Part shown: piece by piece, positions 1 to 7,350 of the stretch
Layout of the letters: each line of letters opens with the position of its first letter
How positions within the stretch are numbered: the stretch's first letter is position 1
Origin: Caldifarciminota bacterium
Lineage (GTDB): Bacteria > Hydrothermota > Hydrothermia > LBFQ01 > DSFT01
Direction of reading: 5' to 3'
DNA length: 16,869 nt
NCBI GenBank assembly: GCA_025060695.1
Contig: JANXBH010000021.1
Coordinates: 1 to 16,869, forward strand
Program-made: the position numbers and the translations under genes
The notes under the pieces: model-generated
The model's database searches: none
What the model saw: the letters and a program-made list of their open reading frames with translations, nothing else
What the model was told of the DNA's origin: nothing

Positions 1-9
1 TGCTTTACT

Positions 10-888
10 ATGGCTATGGTTAAATCTCCTCTCAGATATCCTGGTGGAAAATCAAAGGCTTTAAGATTTCTTGAGAAGTTTATTCCTGAATTTAAGGAAT
101 TCAGAGAGCCTATGTGTGGCGGTGCAAGCATGACCCTTTACCTTGCCCAAAAAAGACCTTCCGCAAGGTTTATCATGGGTGATATTAATTACGACCTTTT
201 CTGCTTCTGGAAAGAGCTAAAGGAAAGGCCAGGTAAGCTCATAGAAGAGATAAAACTCGTAAAAAAGAACTTTAGAGAAGGTAGAAAACTCTTTGAGGAG
301 CTTCTAACAAGAAGAACCTTAAACTTGGACTGTTTCCAAAGAGCTGTAGATTTTTTCGTGCTTAACAGGATTACTTTTTCTGGGACTGTGGACTGCGGAG
401 GCTATTCGGAGGAAGCTTTTAAGAAAAGGTTTACAGAAAGCTCTATAGAAAGGTTGTGGACTGTAAGCAATGTGCTTCAAAGAGTTGAGCTATACCACGG
501 AGACTACGAGCATCTTCTTAATTTGCCGGGCAACGAGGTTTTCATATTCCTTGACCCACCCTACTACTCAGCGACAGCTTCTAAACTATACGGTAGAAAG
601 GGTAGCCTGCATACGGGCTTTGACCACGAGCGGCTTGCCAGTTTAGTAAAGGAGTGTCCCCATAAGCTTATGGTAACCTATGATAACAGCCAATACATAA
701 GAAATCTTTACAGAGGCTTCTATATGGTGGAATGGAGGCTAAAGTACGGAATGACAAACTACGGAAGAAACTACCTAAGAGAGGGGGACGAGCTACTTAT
801 AGCCAACTATTCACTTAAAGAGAGCTTCAAAGCCTTACAAAAGCAAGCCTCTCTATTCCAAAAGGTGGCAAAATATTACTCATCATGA
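10..888 (+). CDS. Dam-type DNA N6-adenine methyltransferase
   Basis: Transfers a methyl group from S-adenosylmethionine to adenine N6 in a DNA target site (D12 class I / Dam family). Visible are the N-terminal RYPGGKSK signature (residues 9-16), a glycine-rich AdoMet-binding stretch FREPMCGGAS (31-40), and the catalytic DPPYY at 182-186. This is the alpha-type motif order, and 292 aa is normal for the family. ATG at 10 and ATG at 16 are both possible starts; the second gives the usual MVKSPLRYPGG-like N-terminus. The frame stays open to the window edge, so a longer start cannot be excluded. GC content and Leu/Arg codon choice are higher-GC than the genes after 2411, suggesting transfer. No restriction endonuclease lies beside it; only decayed DNA follows. 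The target sequence cannot be read from the protein. Confidence 0.93.
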   Translation: MAMVKSPLRYPGGKSKALRFLEKFIPEFKEFREPMCGGASMTLYLAQKRPSARFIMGDINYDLFCFWKELKERPGKLIEEIKLVKKNFREGRKLFEELLTRRTLNLDCFQRAVDFFVLNRITFSGTVDCGGYSEEAFKKRFTESSIERLWTVSNVLQRVELYHGDYEHLLNLPGNEVFIFLDPPYYSATASKLYGRKGSLHTGFDHERLASLVKECPHKLMVTYDNSQYIRNLYRGFYMVEWRLKYGMTNYGRNYLREGDELLIANYSLKESFKALQKQASLFQKVAKYYSS

Positions 889-943
889 AAGAATGTTTTA
901 AATTCCTCCAAAGCAAGAACGACAAAGTTTGTAATATACATAT

Positions 944-1425
944 GTGAGAAGTTCAAAGTGCGAAGAAGCCTGCTTTAAAAAGCTTTACATTAGGGAGAAA
1001 GCCCAAAGTTTCAGACCAGCAAATAATGGACCTTTTCATGCCCTCATACCTTACACTTGCCAGACTTCTCATAAATCTAAGCATAAACTCCTATTACACA
1101 TTCAGAAAAGCAATATGGAAAAGAATTTACTTACACCAAAGAATAAGAAGATTTTCTGGTAAGGTTTTCTGGACAAAGTTCATTATGGCAAGAAGGTACA
1201 GTTTGAAGAGCTCTTGTTTAGTATGTTTGTAATGGTCTTATATGATGAAGATTGGGTGGTGTATGACGTGTGGTTTCTTATACCAATGTCCATGAAGCAA
1301 AAGCCTACAGGATGAAAAAGACAAAGAGCTTTTGGTTTAGGCATTTGATAGAAAGTGCTGAGGTGTATAAGAGCAAGGAGGACAGATTCATAGGGCAGGT
1401 GGTAAGCAAAGTTTCAATGCTATAA
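944..1425 (+). pseudogene. decayed DDE-transposase-like remnant (three frames)
   Basis: This fills most of the 587-base gap between the methylase and the OPT remnant. No intact gene is present, but coding-like text continues across three frames. Around 1002-1150 it reads KVSDQQIMDLF and on, like a helix-turn-helix region. From 1163 to about 1285, after a shift, it reads GFLDKVHYGKKVQFEELLF and then VMVLYDEDWVVYDVWFL. From 1285 to a TAA at 1425 it reads NVHEAKAYRMKKTKSFWF and on. The last two pieces joined (DEDWVVYDVWFLIP|NVHEAKAY) resemble the transposase pattern in which a beta strand ending in an N-V-H-D/E-x-K motif follows the second catalytic Asp of a DDE fold. I did not find terminal inverted repeats or target duplications. 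Assignment to an IS family is not possible by eye. Confidence 0.45.
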
Positions 1426-1475
1426 GCAAGTGGTGTAATAGCATAACCTTGCTTACCTCTGCGGATTTATAATAG

Positions 1476-2394
1476 TTGCTTGTAGATGAAGATAAAACTT
1501 TGCCCTATCCTGAAGTTAGAGCTTGTGCTCAAATACTTACAAGTCCATCCAGAGGAAATGATGTAATATACATTCTGATTGGTTTTATGTTCGGCTTTAT
1601 AGTAAGAATAGCTATAAATGTATTTTCAAAATCAAGCTTTTTTTATAATATTCCAAAGTTTTCCATATTTTCTATAGATACTTCTCCTGCTTTATTGGGA
1701 GTGAGCTATATATTAAGTTCCTATATCTTCACTAGTGGAGTTCTGTCTTGGTTTGTTCTAATTTTGTTAATTTCATATTAGGAGGAATAATAGCCTTTAT
1801 AAAAAACTATAGAGCATTTTATAGTTTTTTAAAGTTTGGAGGGTTAAAGTATGACTTGCATAAGTTTCACATAATTGGAATAGTTCTTGCTTTCATATTG
1901 GGTATAATTTTTACTGGTATTTCGGGTAGAATTGTTGGTATTGTTGGAAGTTCGTCAAATTATTGTTTCTATTATTGTTAAAAATCTTGTATATAGTGGA
2001 TATGAAGGTATATTCATCGCACTTACTATTGGTGCAATAATGTTTATTTCTGCAGCAATAGCAGGTGATATATCTCAACCTATAAACCAAGAGATTGCCC
2101 AGCTTGTTGGGGTTTTATATGTTATAAATTCAAGCAATCTTCCTGCACTACAAGCGACGTTAATGTCTATTATACTAAAAACCTCATTTGGAGGGAACTT
2201 GGATACTTTTAATAACAGGTGGATTAATTGCCCTTTGCTTTGAAATATTGAGTATAAATGCACTTGCAATATCAGTGGGGCTATATTTACCTTTTGAACT
2301 TTCAAGTACAATATTTTTGGGTGGTATAGTCTTTGGAATTAAACTCTTGTTTTTTCAAGTAAGGGTTTTTGTTATTTCTTTTGAAAAAGGATAG
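1476..2394 (+). pseudogene. OPT-family oligopeptide transporter, truncated and frameshifted
   Basis: Four successive pieces match the OPT transporter family in order but in different frames. (1) About 1479-1778: LVDEDKTLPYPEVRACAQIL, then DTSPALLGVSYI and SGVLSWFVLI. (2) About 1778-1960: LGGIIAFIKNYRAFYSF, ending GISGRIVGIVGSSSN. (3) About 1961-2198: SAAIAGDISQ, EIAQLVGVLYVI, LPALQATLMSIILKTSFGGN. (4) About 2197-2394: WILLITGGLIALCFEILSI, SVGLYLPFELSSTIFLGGIV. The family hallmarks (LPYPE...ACA, GRIVGxVGSSSN, AGDxSQ, VGLYLPxELS) are all recognisable. About the first 170 residues are missing upstream of 1476. Frameshifts lie near 1778, 1960 and 2197, and there are apparent deletions near the first shift and just after GDISQ, where a conserved loop is missing. 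It cannot encode a working transporter. The promoter of rpsP begins 17 bases after its end. Confidence 0.85.
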
Positions 2395-2410
2395 GGAAAT
2401 AGCTATGCTT

Positions 2411-2424
2411 TAAAATTTTCAAAT
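2411..2424 (+). promoter_or_regulatory. -10 box and leaderless start of rpsP
   Basis: TAAAAT at 2411-2416 is followed by 8 bases and then the ATG of rpsP. No Shine-Dalgarno is possible in that space. The distance equals the usual -10 to +1 spacing, so the transcript probably begins at or next to the A of the ATG. No convincing -35 box at 17 bases is seen. Confidence 0.6.
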
Positions 2425-2673
2425 ATGGTAAAAATTCGTCTTCAAAGACATGGAAGAAAGGGAGATCCTGTTTATAGAATAGTAGTTGCGGATTCAAGGT
2501 GGAAAAGAGATGGAAAAGTTATTCAAGTGTTAGGATATTATAATCCGAAAAGAGAAATGGACTTTAGATTAGATCTAAAAGCATATAATGATTGGATTCA
2601 AAAGGGAGCTCAGCCTACCGCGAGAGTAAAAGCTATAGTTAAGCTTCAAATGAAAAAGGAGGTTCAGCAATGA
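2425..2673 (+). CDS. rpsP: 30S ribosomal protein S16
   Basis: Structural component of the small ribosomal subunit. The 82-residue length and the N-terminal pattern VKIRLQRHGRKGDPVYRIVV are typical, followed by the conserved GYYNP (residues 38-42) and the C-terminal GAQPTARV. The ATG at 2425 gives the expected N-terminus and lies 8 bases after a TAAAAT box, with no room for a ribosome binding site. It is the first gene of an rpsP-khpA-rimM operon and its stop overlaps the next start as ATGA. In many bacteria this cluster also carries trmD and rplS; neither follows here. Confidence 0.97.
   Translation: MVKIRLQRHGRKGDPVYRIVVADSRWKRDGKVIQVLGYYNPKREMDFRLDLKAYNDWIQKGAQPTARVKAIVKLQMKKEVQQ
2656..2669 (+). 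promoter_or_regulatory. Shine-Dalgarno of khpA
   Basis: AAGGAGG at 2656-2662 lies 7 bases before the ATG at 2670, inside the end of rpsP. It is the clearest Shine-Dalgarno in the window and contrasts with the leaderless first genes of operons. Confidence 0.8.
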
Positions 2674-2909
2674 ATAGCACAAGAGACCTTTTGGAACAGC
2701 TAGTAAAATCAATAGTTGATAAGCCCGAAAATGTTGAGATAAAGGAAATTCCTGGTGAAAAAGTTGTAATATATGAAGTGAAAGTTGATAGAGAAGATCT
2801 TGGTAAAATTATTGGAAAACAAGGAAGAACAGCAAAAGCTATAAGAACTATACTTGCGGCAATTTCTCTTAAAAGAGGTAAAAAGGTGGTCGTAGAAATT
2901 ATTGAATAG
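2670..2909 (+). CDS. khpA: KH-domain RNA-binding protein KhpA
   Basis: Small RNA-binding protein of 79 residues made almost entirely of one type-II KH domain. The RNA-contacting GxxG loop is seen as LGKIIGKQGRTAKAIR in the middle of the protein, followed by the helix and strand IRTILAAISL and KKVVVEI. Members of this family bind ribosomal and other RNAs, and in several bacteria act with KhpB in cell-envelope control. Its position between rpsP and rimM is the conserved one. It starts by a 4-base ATGA overlap with rpsP behind a strong Shine-Dalgarno, and its 3' end overlaps rimM by 8 bases. Confidence 0.93.
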   Translation: MNSTRDLLEQLVKSIVDKPENVEIKEIPGEKVVIYEVKVDREDLGKIIGKQGRTAKAIRTILAAISLKRGKKVVVEIIE

Positions 2910-3405
2910 ATATCCAGTTGCAAGAATTTTAAAGGATTTTGGTATAAAGGGGGAGTTAAAAGTAAAAGTATATTTTTCTCCCCCTGAGTACTTTAAGAAC
3001 TATAAAAAAGTATCTATATATACTAATGAATTTGGCTTTATTGACTATGAAGTGGATTACTTTAAAATATTGAAAGGACATTACGGTATTCTAAAGTTCA
3101 AAGATATTCATGATTTGCAAGTACTAAAAAAACTTAAAGGTTTAGAAATCTATATAGATGAAAATTTGCTTCCTCCGAAAGAAAATGGTGAATACTATGT
3201 CTACGAGCTTGAAAATCTAAGGGTTTACTATGAAGGTCAGGAAATTGGTTATATAGAAGACATAATACTTCAGAATAACTATACTTTATTTAAAATAAGA
3301 ACTCAAGATGATGAGCTATATATACCTTTTAATAAGAAATTTATAAAGTGCATTGATTTAGAAAATAAAATTTGCTATTTAAATGAAAAAATTCTCAATT
3401 TTTGA
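2902..3405 (+). CDS. rimM: 16S rRNA-processing protein RimM
   Basis: Assembly factor for the head of the 30S subunit. The N-terminal domain begins YPVARILKDFGIKGELKVKV, matching the family's VGRIxxxxGIKGELKV pattern. The C-terminal half is a PRC-barrel: YYVYELENLRVY then EIGYIEDII and the closing LYIPFNKKFIK. At 167 residues it is full length. The start is TTG at 2902: the frame has a stop at 2893-2895, so no other start is available. The overlap with khpA implies translational coupling. Confidence 0.93.
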   Translation: MNRYPVARILKDFGIKGELKVKVYFSPPEYFKNYKKVSIYTNEFGFIDYEVDYFKILKGHYGILKFKDIHDLQVLKKLKGLEIYIDENLLPPKENGEYYVYELENLRVYYEGQEIGYIEDIILQNNYTLFKIRTQDDELYIPFNKKFIKCIDLENKICYLNEKILNF

Positions 3406-3562
3406 AACTTTTATATACATTATGGTATTTTGGCTTGTATTTTCTTTAATTACATCGCTATATTCGTTATACAAAGTAGAGAGACAGATAAAAAATTTAA
3501 AGGATGAAATTGAAAAATATAAAACTGGCTATATTCTCTACAAGTCTAGGTCTTTAAGATGA
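3383..3562 (+). CDS. small single-pass membrane/coiled-coil protein (FtsB/FtsL-like layout)
   Basis: A 59-residue reading frame from ATG at 3383 to TGA at 3560-3562. It starts MKKFSIFETFIYIMVFWLVF, continues with hydrophobic residues to about 27 (one membrane segment), and then has a charged amphipathic stretch KVERQIKNLKDEIEKYK (31-47) that would form a coiled coil. A short cytoplasmic end, one membrane helix and then a coiled coil is the layout of the divisome proteins FtsB/FtsL/DivIC, but it lacks their conserved C-terminal region and is shorter, so I give no name. It overlaps the end of rimM by 23 bases, consistent with membership of that operon, and its last 25 bases overlap the end of rluD on the other strand. 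Without it, 3406-3537 would be empty, which is unusual here. Confidence 0.6.
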   Translation: MKKFSIFETFIYIMVFWLVFSLITSLYSLYKVERQIKNLKDEIEKYKTGYILYKSRSLR

Positions 3563-4527
3563 TATTTTAGAATATTATAAAGTTTTTGCATATCATCTGG
3601 TAAGGGAGTTTCATATATTAATTCTCTTTTTTCTATAGGATGCATAAAAATAAGCTTATATGCATGTAAAGCTTGTCTATTTATGGTATTTAGAATTTCA
3701 TTTACTATACTTCTATAAATAGAAGGAACAACCTTAAATATTTTCCTTGAATCTCTTCCACTATAAACACTATCTCCTATAATTGGAAAACCTATATATT
3801 CCATGTGAACCCTTATCTGATGAGTTCTTCCTGTATCTAATTTTAATTCTAAAAGTGTAGCAACAGAAGAAAATTTCTCTATTACTCTATAGTGTGTAAT
3901 AGCCATCTTTGAATTTATTGGAGTAATTGCCATCCTTTTTCTATCTACAGGATGTCTTCCAATTGGTGCTTGTATTGTCCCTTTATCTTTAATACTTGCT
4001 CCCCATACAAATGCTTTATATAGTCTTTTCATAGTTCTTTTTTGAATTTGTTCTGCTAAATTTCTTACTGCATCTTGCGTTTTTGCTATAACCATTAAAC
4101 CGCTTGTATCTTTATCTAATCTATGAACTATGCCTGGTCTTGTTCTATCAGCTTGAATTTCTAAAATTTTTTTTAAGACTGCATTTACAATTGTTCCCTT
4201 AAAATGACCCTTTGCAGGGTGCACTACAATACCCATAGGCTTATTTATAACAATAATGTATTCATCTTCATAAACTATTGGTATTTCAATGTCTTCAGGT
4301 AATATTTCTGGCTCTTTTTCAACTTCATATTCCACTACAATATGATCTCCTGCTTTTACTTTGTATGAAGGTTTATCTATAACTTTATTGTTTACCTTTA
4401 CTTTTCCTTCTTTTATTAGTTCGCTAACTTTACTTCTTGAAACCCCAATTCCACTAATAGTAAGATAAGTGTCCAATCTCATTTTTTCACTATCTTTTTG
4501 AACTCTTCTTTCAAATGTCTTAATCAT
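3538..4527 (-). CDS. rluD: RluA/RluD-family 23S rRNA pseudouridine synthase
   Basis: Isomerises uridine to pseudouridine in RNA, most likely large-subunit rRNA. An S4 RNA-binding domain occupies about residues 16-70 (MRLDTYLTISGIGVSRSKV...). The catalytic domain follows with VINKPMGIVVHPAKGH (94-108) and the active-site motif RPGIVHRLDKDTSG, whose catalytic Asp is residue 138. TGRTHQIRVHM is the expected C-terminal signature. 329 aa is normal for the family. The specific paralogue (RluD versus RluA or RluC) is inferred from the S4 domain and overall form only. It is divergent from the glycosyltransferase and convergent with the small membrane ORF. Confidence 0.93.
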   Translation of the reverse strand: MIKTFERRVQKDSEKMRLDTYLTISGIGVSRSKVSELIKEGKVKVNNKVIDKPSYKVKAGDHIVVEYEVEKEPEILPEDIEIPIVYEDEYIIVINKPMGIVVHPAKGHFKGTIVNAVLKKILEIQADRTRPGIVHRLDKDTSGLMVIAKTQDAVRNLAEQIQKRTMKRLYKAFVWGASIKDKGTIQAPIGRHPVDRKRMAITPINSKMAITHYRVIEKFSSVATLLELKLDTGRTHQIRVHMEYIGFPIIGDSVYSGRDSRKIFKVVPSIYRSIVNEILNTINRQALHAYKLIFMHPIEKRELIYETPLPDDMQKLYNILKYHLKDLDL

Positions 4528-4545
4528 AAAAACCTTAAAATTATA
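4528..4545 (-). promoter_or_regulatory. -10 box of rluD
   Basis: On the minus strand TATAAT (plus positions 4540-4545) lies 12 bases before the ATG. The predicted leader is about 5 bases. It overlaps the TAAAAT used by the divergent gene. Confidence 0.5.
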
Positions 4546-4550
4546 AAGGT
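4536..4550 (+). promoter_or_regulatory. -10 box for the glycosyltransferase gene
   Basis: TAAAAT at 4536-4541 is followed by 9 bases and then the ATT proposed as start codon at 4551. The spacing matches the leaderless starts elsewhere in the window. It shares bases with the opposite-strand TATAAT of rluD. Confidence 0.45.
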
Positions 4551-5654
4551 ATTAAGAAAATTGTATTTATAATGCCTTACTTCATAAAGGATAACTACGG
4601 AGGTGGTGCTGAAGTTCAGGCGTATTTGACTGCAAAAAGTATTTCAAAATTATACGAAGTGTATTATATAACATCAAATCCCTTAAAAAAGAATAACTAT
4701 GAAATTTTTGAAAGTATGGTGATTATGAGGGTTTTAAAAAATACAAGTATTTATGCAATATTTGATTTTCCAAAAATTGTATATTACTTATTTAAGCTAA
4801 AGCCCGACATAGTCTACTTAAGAGTGAATTATCCATTTTTGCTTCCTGTTGGAATAGTATCAAAAATTATAAAATCAAAAACTATTTGGTTTTCTACGGA
4901 AGATATTACTATAGATAGGTTTTACCACACGAAGAATTTTTTTAAATATCTAAGAAACTATAAAAAATTTTACAAAGTTCCAATTTTGTTCCTAAACTAT
5001 CTTCTTTACGATATATGCTTTTCGCTTGGAATATATTTAATGGATAAAAGAATTGTTCAAAATGGTATTCAAAAGGCAAAACTAAAAAAAATTTTTAATT
5101 TAGATAGCGAGATAGTTTATTCTATTATAGAAGTATCTGAAGAGAGTTTTGAAAAGTCAAAAGAACCTATAGTTCTTTGGGTTTCTCACTTTGGTCAGAG
5201 AAAAAGACCAGAACTTTTCTTAAAGATTGCAAGAAGGCTTCCTAATTATAAATTTATAATAATTGGAAAAGATAGTCCAAACTTTCCAAAGGAAGAGGTT
5301 TTAAAAGATAAACCTGATAATTTGATATATCTTGGGGGTCTTAGCTTAGAGGAAACAAATGAATATTTTAAAAAATCTTGGATTTTTGTAAATACAAGTG
5401 ATAGAGAGGGTTTTCCTAACACATTTTTACAAGCATTTAAATATAAGTCCGTTGTAGTGTCCTTAGAGGTTGACCCTGATAATATTTTAACGAATAATAA
5501 AATAGGTTTTGTAGTCGGAAATATAGATAATGCAATAGAAATTATAGAAAAATTAGTAAAAGACGAAGAGCTAAGAAATGATATTACAAATAGGGCTTAT
5601 GAGTATCTTTTAAAGCATCACTCTATTAATAACATATTAGAGTTTTTTAAATAA
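4551..5654 (+). CDS. GT4-family glycosyltransferase (GT-B fold)
   Basis: Transfers a sugar from a nucleotide-sugar donor, probably in surface polysaccharide or glycolipid synthesis. The N-terminal domain holds the acceptor loop KDNYGGGAEVQ, and the C-terminal GT4 domain has VLWVSHFGQRKRPELFLKIA and later SDREGFPNTFLQAF. In that last motif the usual EX7E reads E...Q, a variant I believe also occurs in other GT4 enzymes. The first ATG is at 4572, but the frame is open back to 4536 and encodes KKIVFI before MPYF, which is exactly the first beta strand of the Rossmann domain. I therefore place the start at ATT 4551, 9 bases after a TAAAAT box; there is no ATG/GTG/TTG in that stretch. The conservative start is 4572. 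The gene ends 8 bases inside the end of nadE on the other strand. Confidence 0.85.
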   Translation: MKKIVFIMPYFIKDNYGGGAEVQAYLTAKSISKLYEVYYITSNPLKKNNYEIFESMVIMRVLKNTSIYAIFDFPKIVYYLFKLKPDIVYLRVNYPFLLPVGIVSKIIKSKTIWFSTEDITIDRFYHTKNFFKYLRNYKKFYKVPILFLNYLLYDICFSLGIYLMDKRIVQNGIQKAKLKKIFNLDSEIVYSIIEVSEESFEKSKEPIVLWVSHFGQRKRPELFLKIARRLPNYKFIIIGKDSPNFPKEEVLKDKPDNLIYLGGLSLEETNEYFKKSWIFVNTSDREGFPNTFLQAFKYKSVVVSLEVDPDNILTNNKIGFVVGNIDNAIEIIEKLVKDEELRNDITNRAYEYLLKHHSINNILEFFK

Positions 5655-7350
5655 GAAACTTATTGGTATTAGCATATCTTCTGTCTCTATAAAATGCTCT
5701 TTTTGTAATTTTTGGGCCTATTGGGGATTGCTTTCTTTTAAATTCATTTATTCTAATTCTATTTAGAGTTTCTATGACATAATTTTCATCATTTACATAA
5801 TTTAAAATATCGTATATTGACAAGTCTTCCTCGACAGCCATTTGGATAACTCTATCTAATAATTCATAAGGTCCAATTTCATCTTCATCATATTGATTTT
5901 CTTTAAGTTCGGCTGAAGGTCTTTTTAGTATAATTCTTTCAGGAATTACTAATTCCTCTTGATTTCTCCACTTTGCAATTTTATATATCCAAGTTTTATA
6001 TACATCTTTCAATGGAGCATATGCTCCTACCATATCTCCATATAAAGTAGCATATCCTACCGCGTATTCACTTTTATTTCCAGTTGAAATAACTAATGCC
6101 TTAAATTTATTTGATATAGCCATTAGAATGTTTCCTCTAATTCTTGATTGTAAGTTTTCCTCAGTTGTATCGCTTTCTAAATTCTTAAATACCCTATCGA
6201 GTTCAGATAGATACACCTTAAATATCTCATCTATGTTAAACTCATAAAAACTAATACCAAGATTTTGTGCAACTTTCTTTGCATCTTCATAACTTTCAAT
6301 TTTATTATATCTACTTCCCATCCATACACCAATTACATTCTCACTTCCAAAAGCATCTTTACATAAAACGCTAGTTATTGCAGAATCTATACCTCCAGAT
6401 ATTCCAACAACAACTTTATTAAATCCGCTTTTTATTACATAATCTTTCAAACCAAGCAAAATCGCTCTATAAACTTCTTCTTCAAAAACTAAATTATCAC
6501 TCAAACTTCCAAGAAATTTAATTTCGTTTTTTAACTCCTTTTGGATATAAACTTCCTTTATTTCTTCATGTAGTATATGCTCATATAATCTATTTTCGTG
6601 TGATTTTTGATTTAATGACCATAACTTCGGTATATCTATAATCATTAAGTCTTCTTCAAATGATTTTGCTCTTGAGATTACTTTTTTTTCATTTACTACA
6701 AAGCTTCTTCCGTCAAATACTAAATCATCTTCTCCACCTACTAAGTTTACATAAACTATCGGGACAAGATTATCTATATTTCTTGTGATGATAAGTGCTT
6801 CTCTTTCTTGTTGCTTTCCTACATAAAATGGAGAACCATTTATTACTATTGAAAGGTCAATACCATAAAGACTATATTTTCTTAGTGGTCCATCTGGATG
6901 CCAAGCATCTTGACAAATTACAACACCTACTTTATATCCACCTATATTTATAACCTTATACTCATTACCCTTCTTGAATATTCTCTTTTCATCAAAAGTT
7001 GTATAGTTTGGTAGATGAAACTTTTCAATTGTATCTACAATTCTATTCTTATATAAAATAGCTGCACTATTGTATACAAAACCATTCTTTTCATTTACAA
7101 ACCCTACGATAACTACTTCATCATTTACAAATTTTGAGATTTCCTCCATTGCTTCCTTATTCTTCTTTACAAAACTTGGTCTTAATGCTAAGTCCTCAAT
7201 TAAATAGCCACTTAGTGCAAGTTCTGGAAATACTACTAAATCGCTGTTGTATTCTCTTGACCTTTGAATATAACTTATAATTTTTTCCTTATTGTATTCT
7301 AAATTTCCTACTATAGGATTGATTTGACATATTGCAACTCTTATATTCAT
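5647..7350 (-). CDS. nadE: glutamine-dependent NAD+ synthetase
   Basis: Final step of NAD synthesis: amidation of deamido-NAD using ATP and ammonia released from glutamine. The N-terminal nitrilase-type glutaminase domain has its triad visible as Glu43 (VVFPELALSGY), Lys110 (IEKFHLPNY) and Cys146 (VGVVICQDAW). The C-terminal synthetase domain has the PP-loop SGGIDS at 318-323 and the later STGNKSEYAVGYATLYGD. At 567 residues it is a complete two-domain enzyme. The ATG at 7348-7350 overlaps the stop of the upstream lipoprotein gene as TAATG, so the two are in one operon and probably translationally coupled. Its 3' end overlaps the glycosyltransferase end by 8 bases. Confidence 0.96.
   Translation of the reverse strand: MNIRVAICQINPIVGNLEYNKEKIISYIQRSREYNSDLVVFPELALSGYLIEDLALRPSFVKKNKEAMEEISKFVNDEVVIVGFVNEKNGFVYNSAAILYKNRIVDTIEKFHLPNYTTFDEKRIFKKGNEYKVINIGGYKVGVVICQDAWHPDGPLRKYSLYGIDLSIVINGSPFYVGKQQEREALIITRNIDNLVPIVYVNLVGGEDDLVFDGRSFVVNEKKVISRAKSFEEDLMIIDIPKLWSLNQKSHENRLYEHILHEEIKEVYIQKELKNEIKFLGSLSDNLVFEEEVYRAILLGLKDYVIKSGFNKVVVGISGGIDSAITSVLCKDAFGSENVIGVWMGSRYNKIESYEDAKKVAQNLGISFYEFNIDEIFKVYLSELDRVFKNLESDTTEENLQSRIRGNILMAISNKFKALVISTGNKSEYAVGYATLYGDMVGAYAPLKDVYKTWIYKIAKWRNQEELVIPERIILKRPSAELKENQYDEDEIGPYELLDRVIQMAVEEDLSIYDILNYVNDENYVIETLNRIRINEFKRKQSPIGPKITKRAFYRDRRYANTNKFLI

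Noticed and set aside
1-888. A complete restriction-modification or phage-defence system around the methylase
   Set aside because: No endonuclease, helicase or toxin gene is intact nearby; the following DNA is decayed and transposase-like.
944-1232. Two overlapping short frames (72 and 68 codons) taken as separate small genes
   Set aside because: Coding-like text passes from frame to frame, which fits one decayed gene better than two small ones.
2075-2311. Minus-strand frame of 78 codons within the OPT remnant
   Set aside because: The plus strand carries recognisable OPT motifs here; the reverse frame shows no pattern of its own.
2381-2416. TTGAAA at 2381-2386 as a -35 box for rpsP
   Set aside because: The spacer to TAAAAT would be 24 bases, too long for a sigma-70-type promoter, and no equivalent recurs before the other genes.
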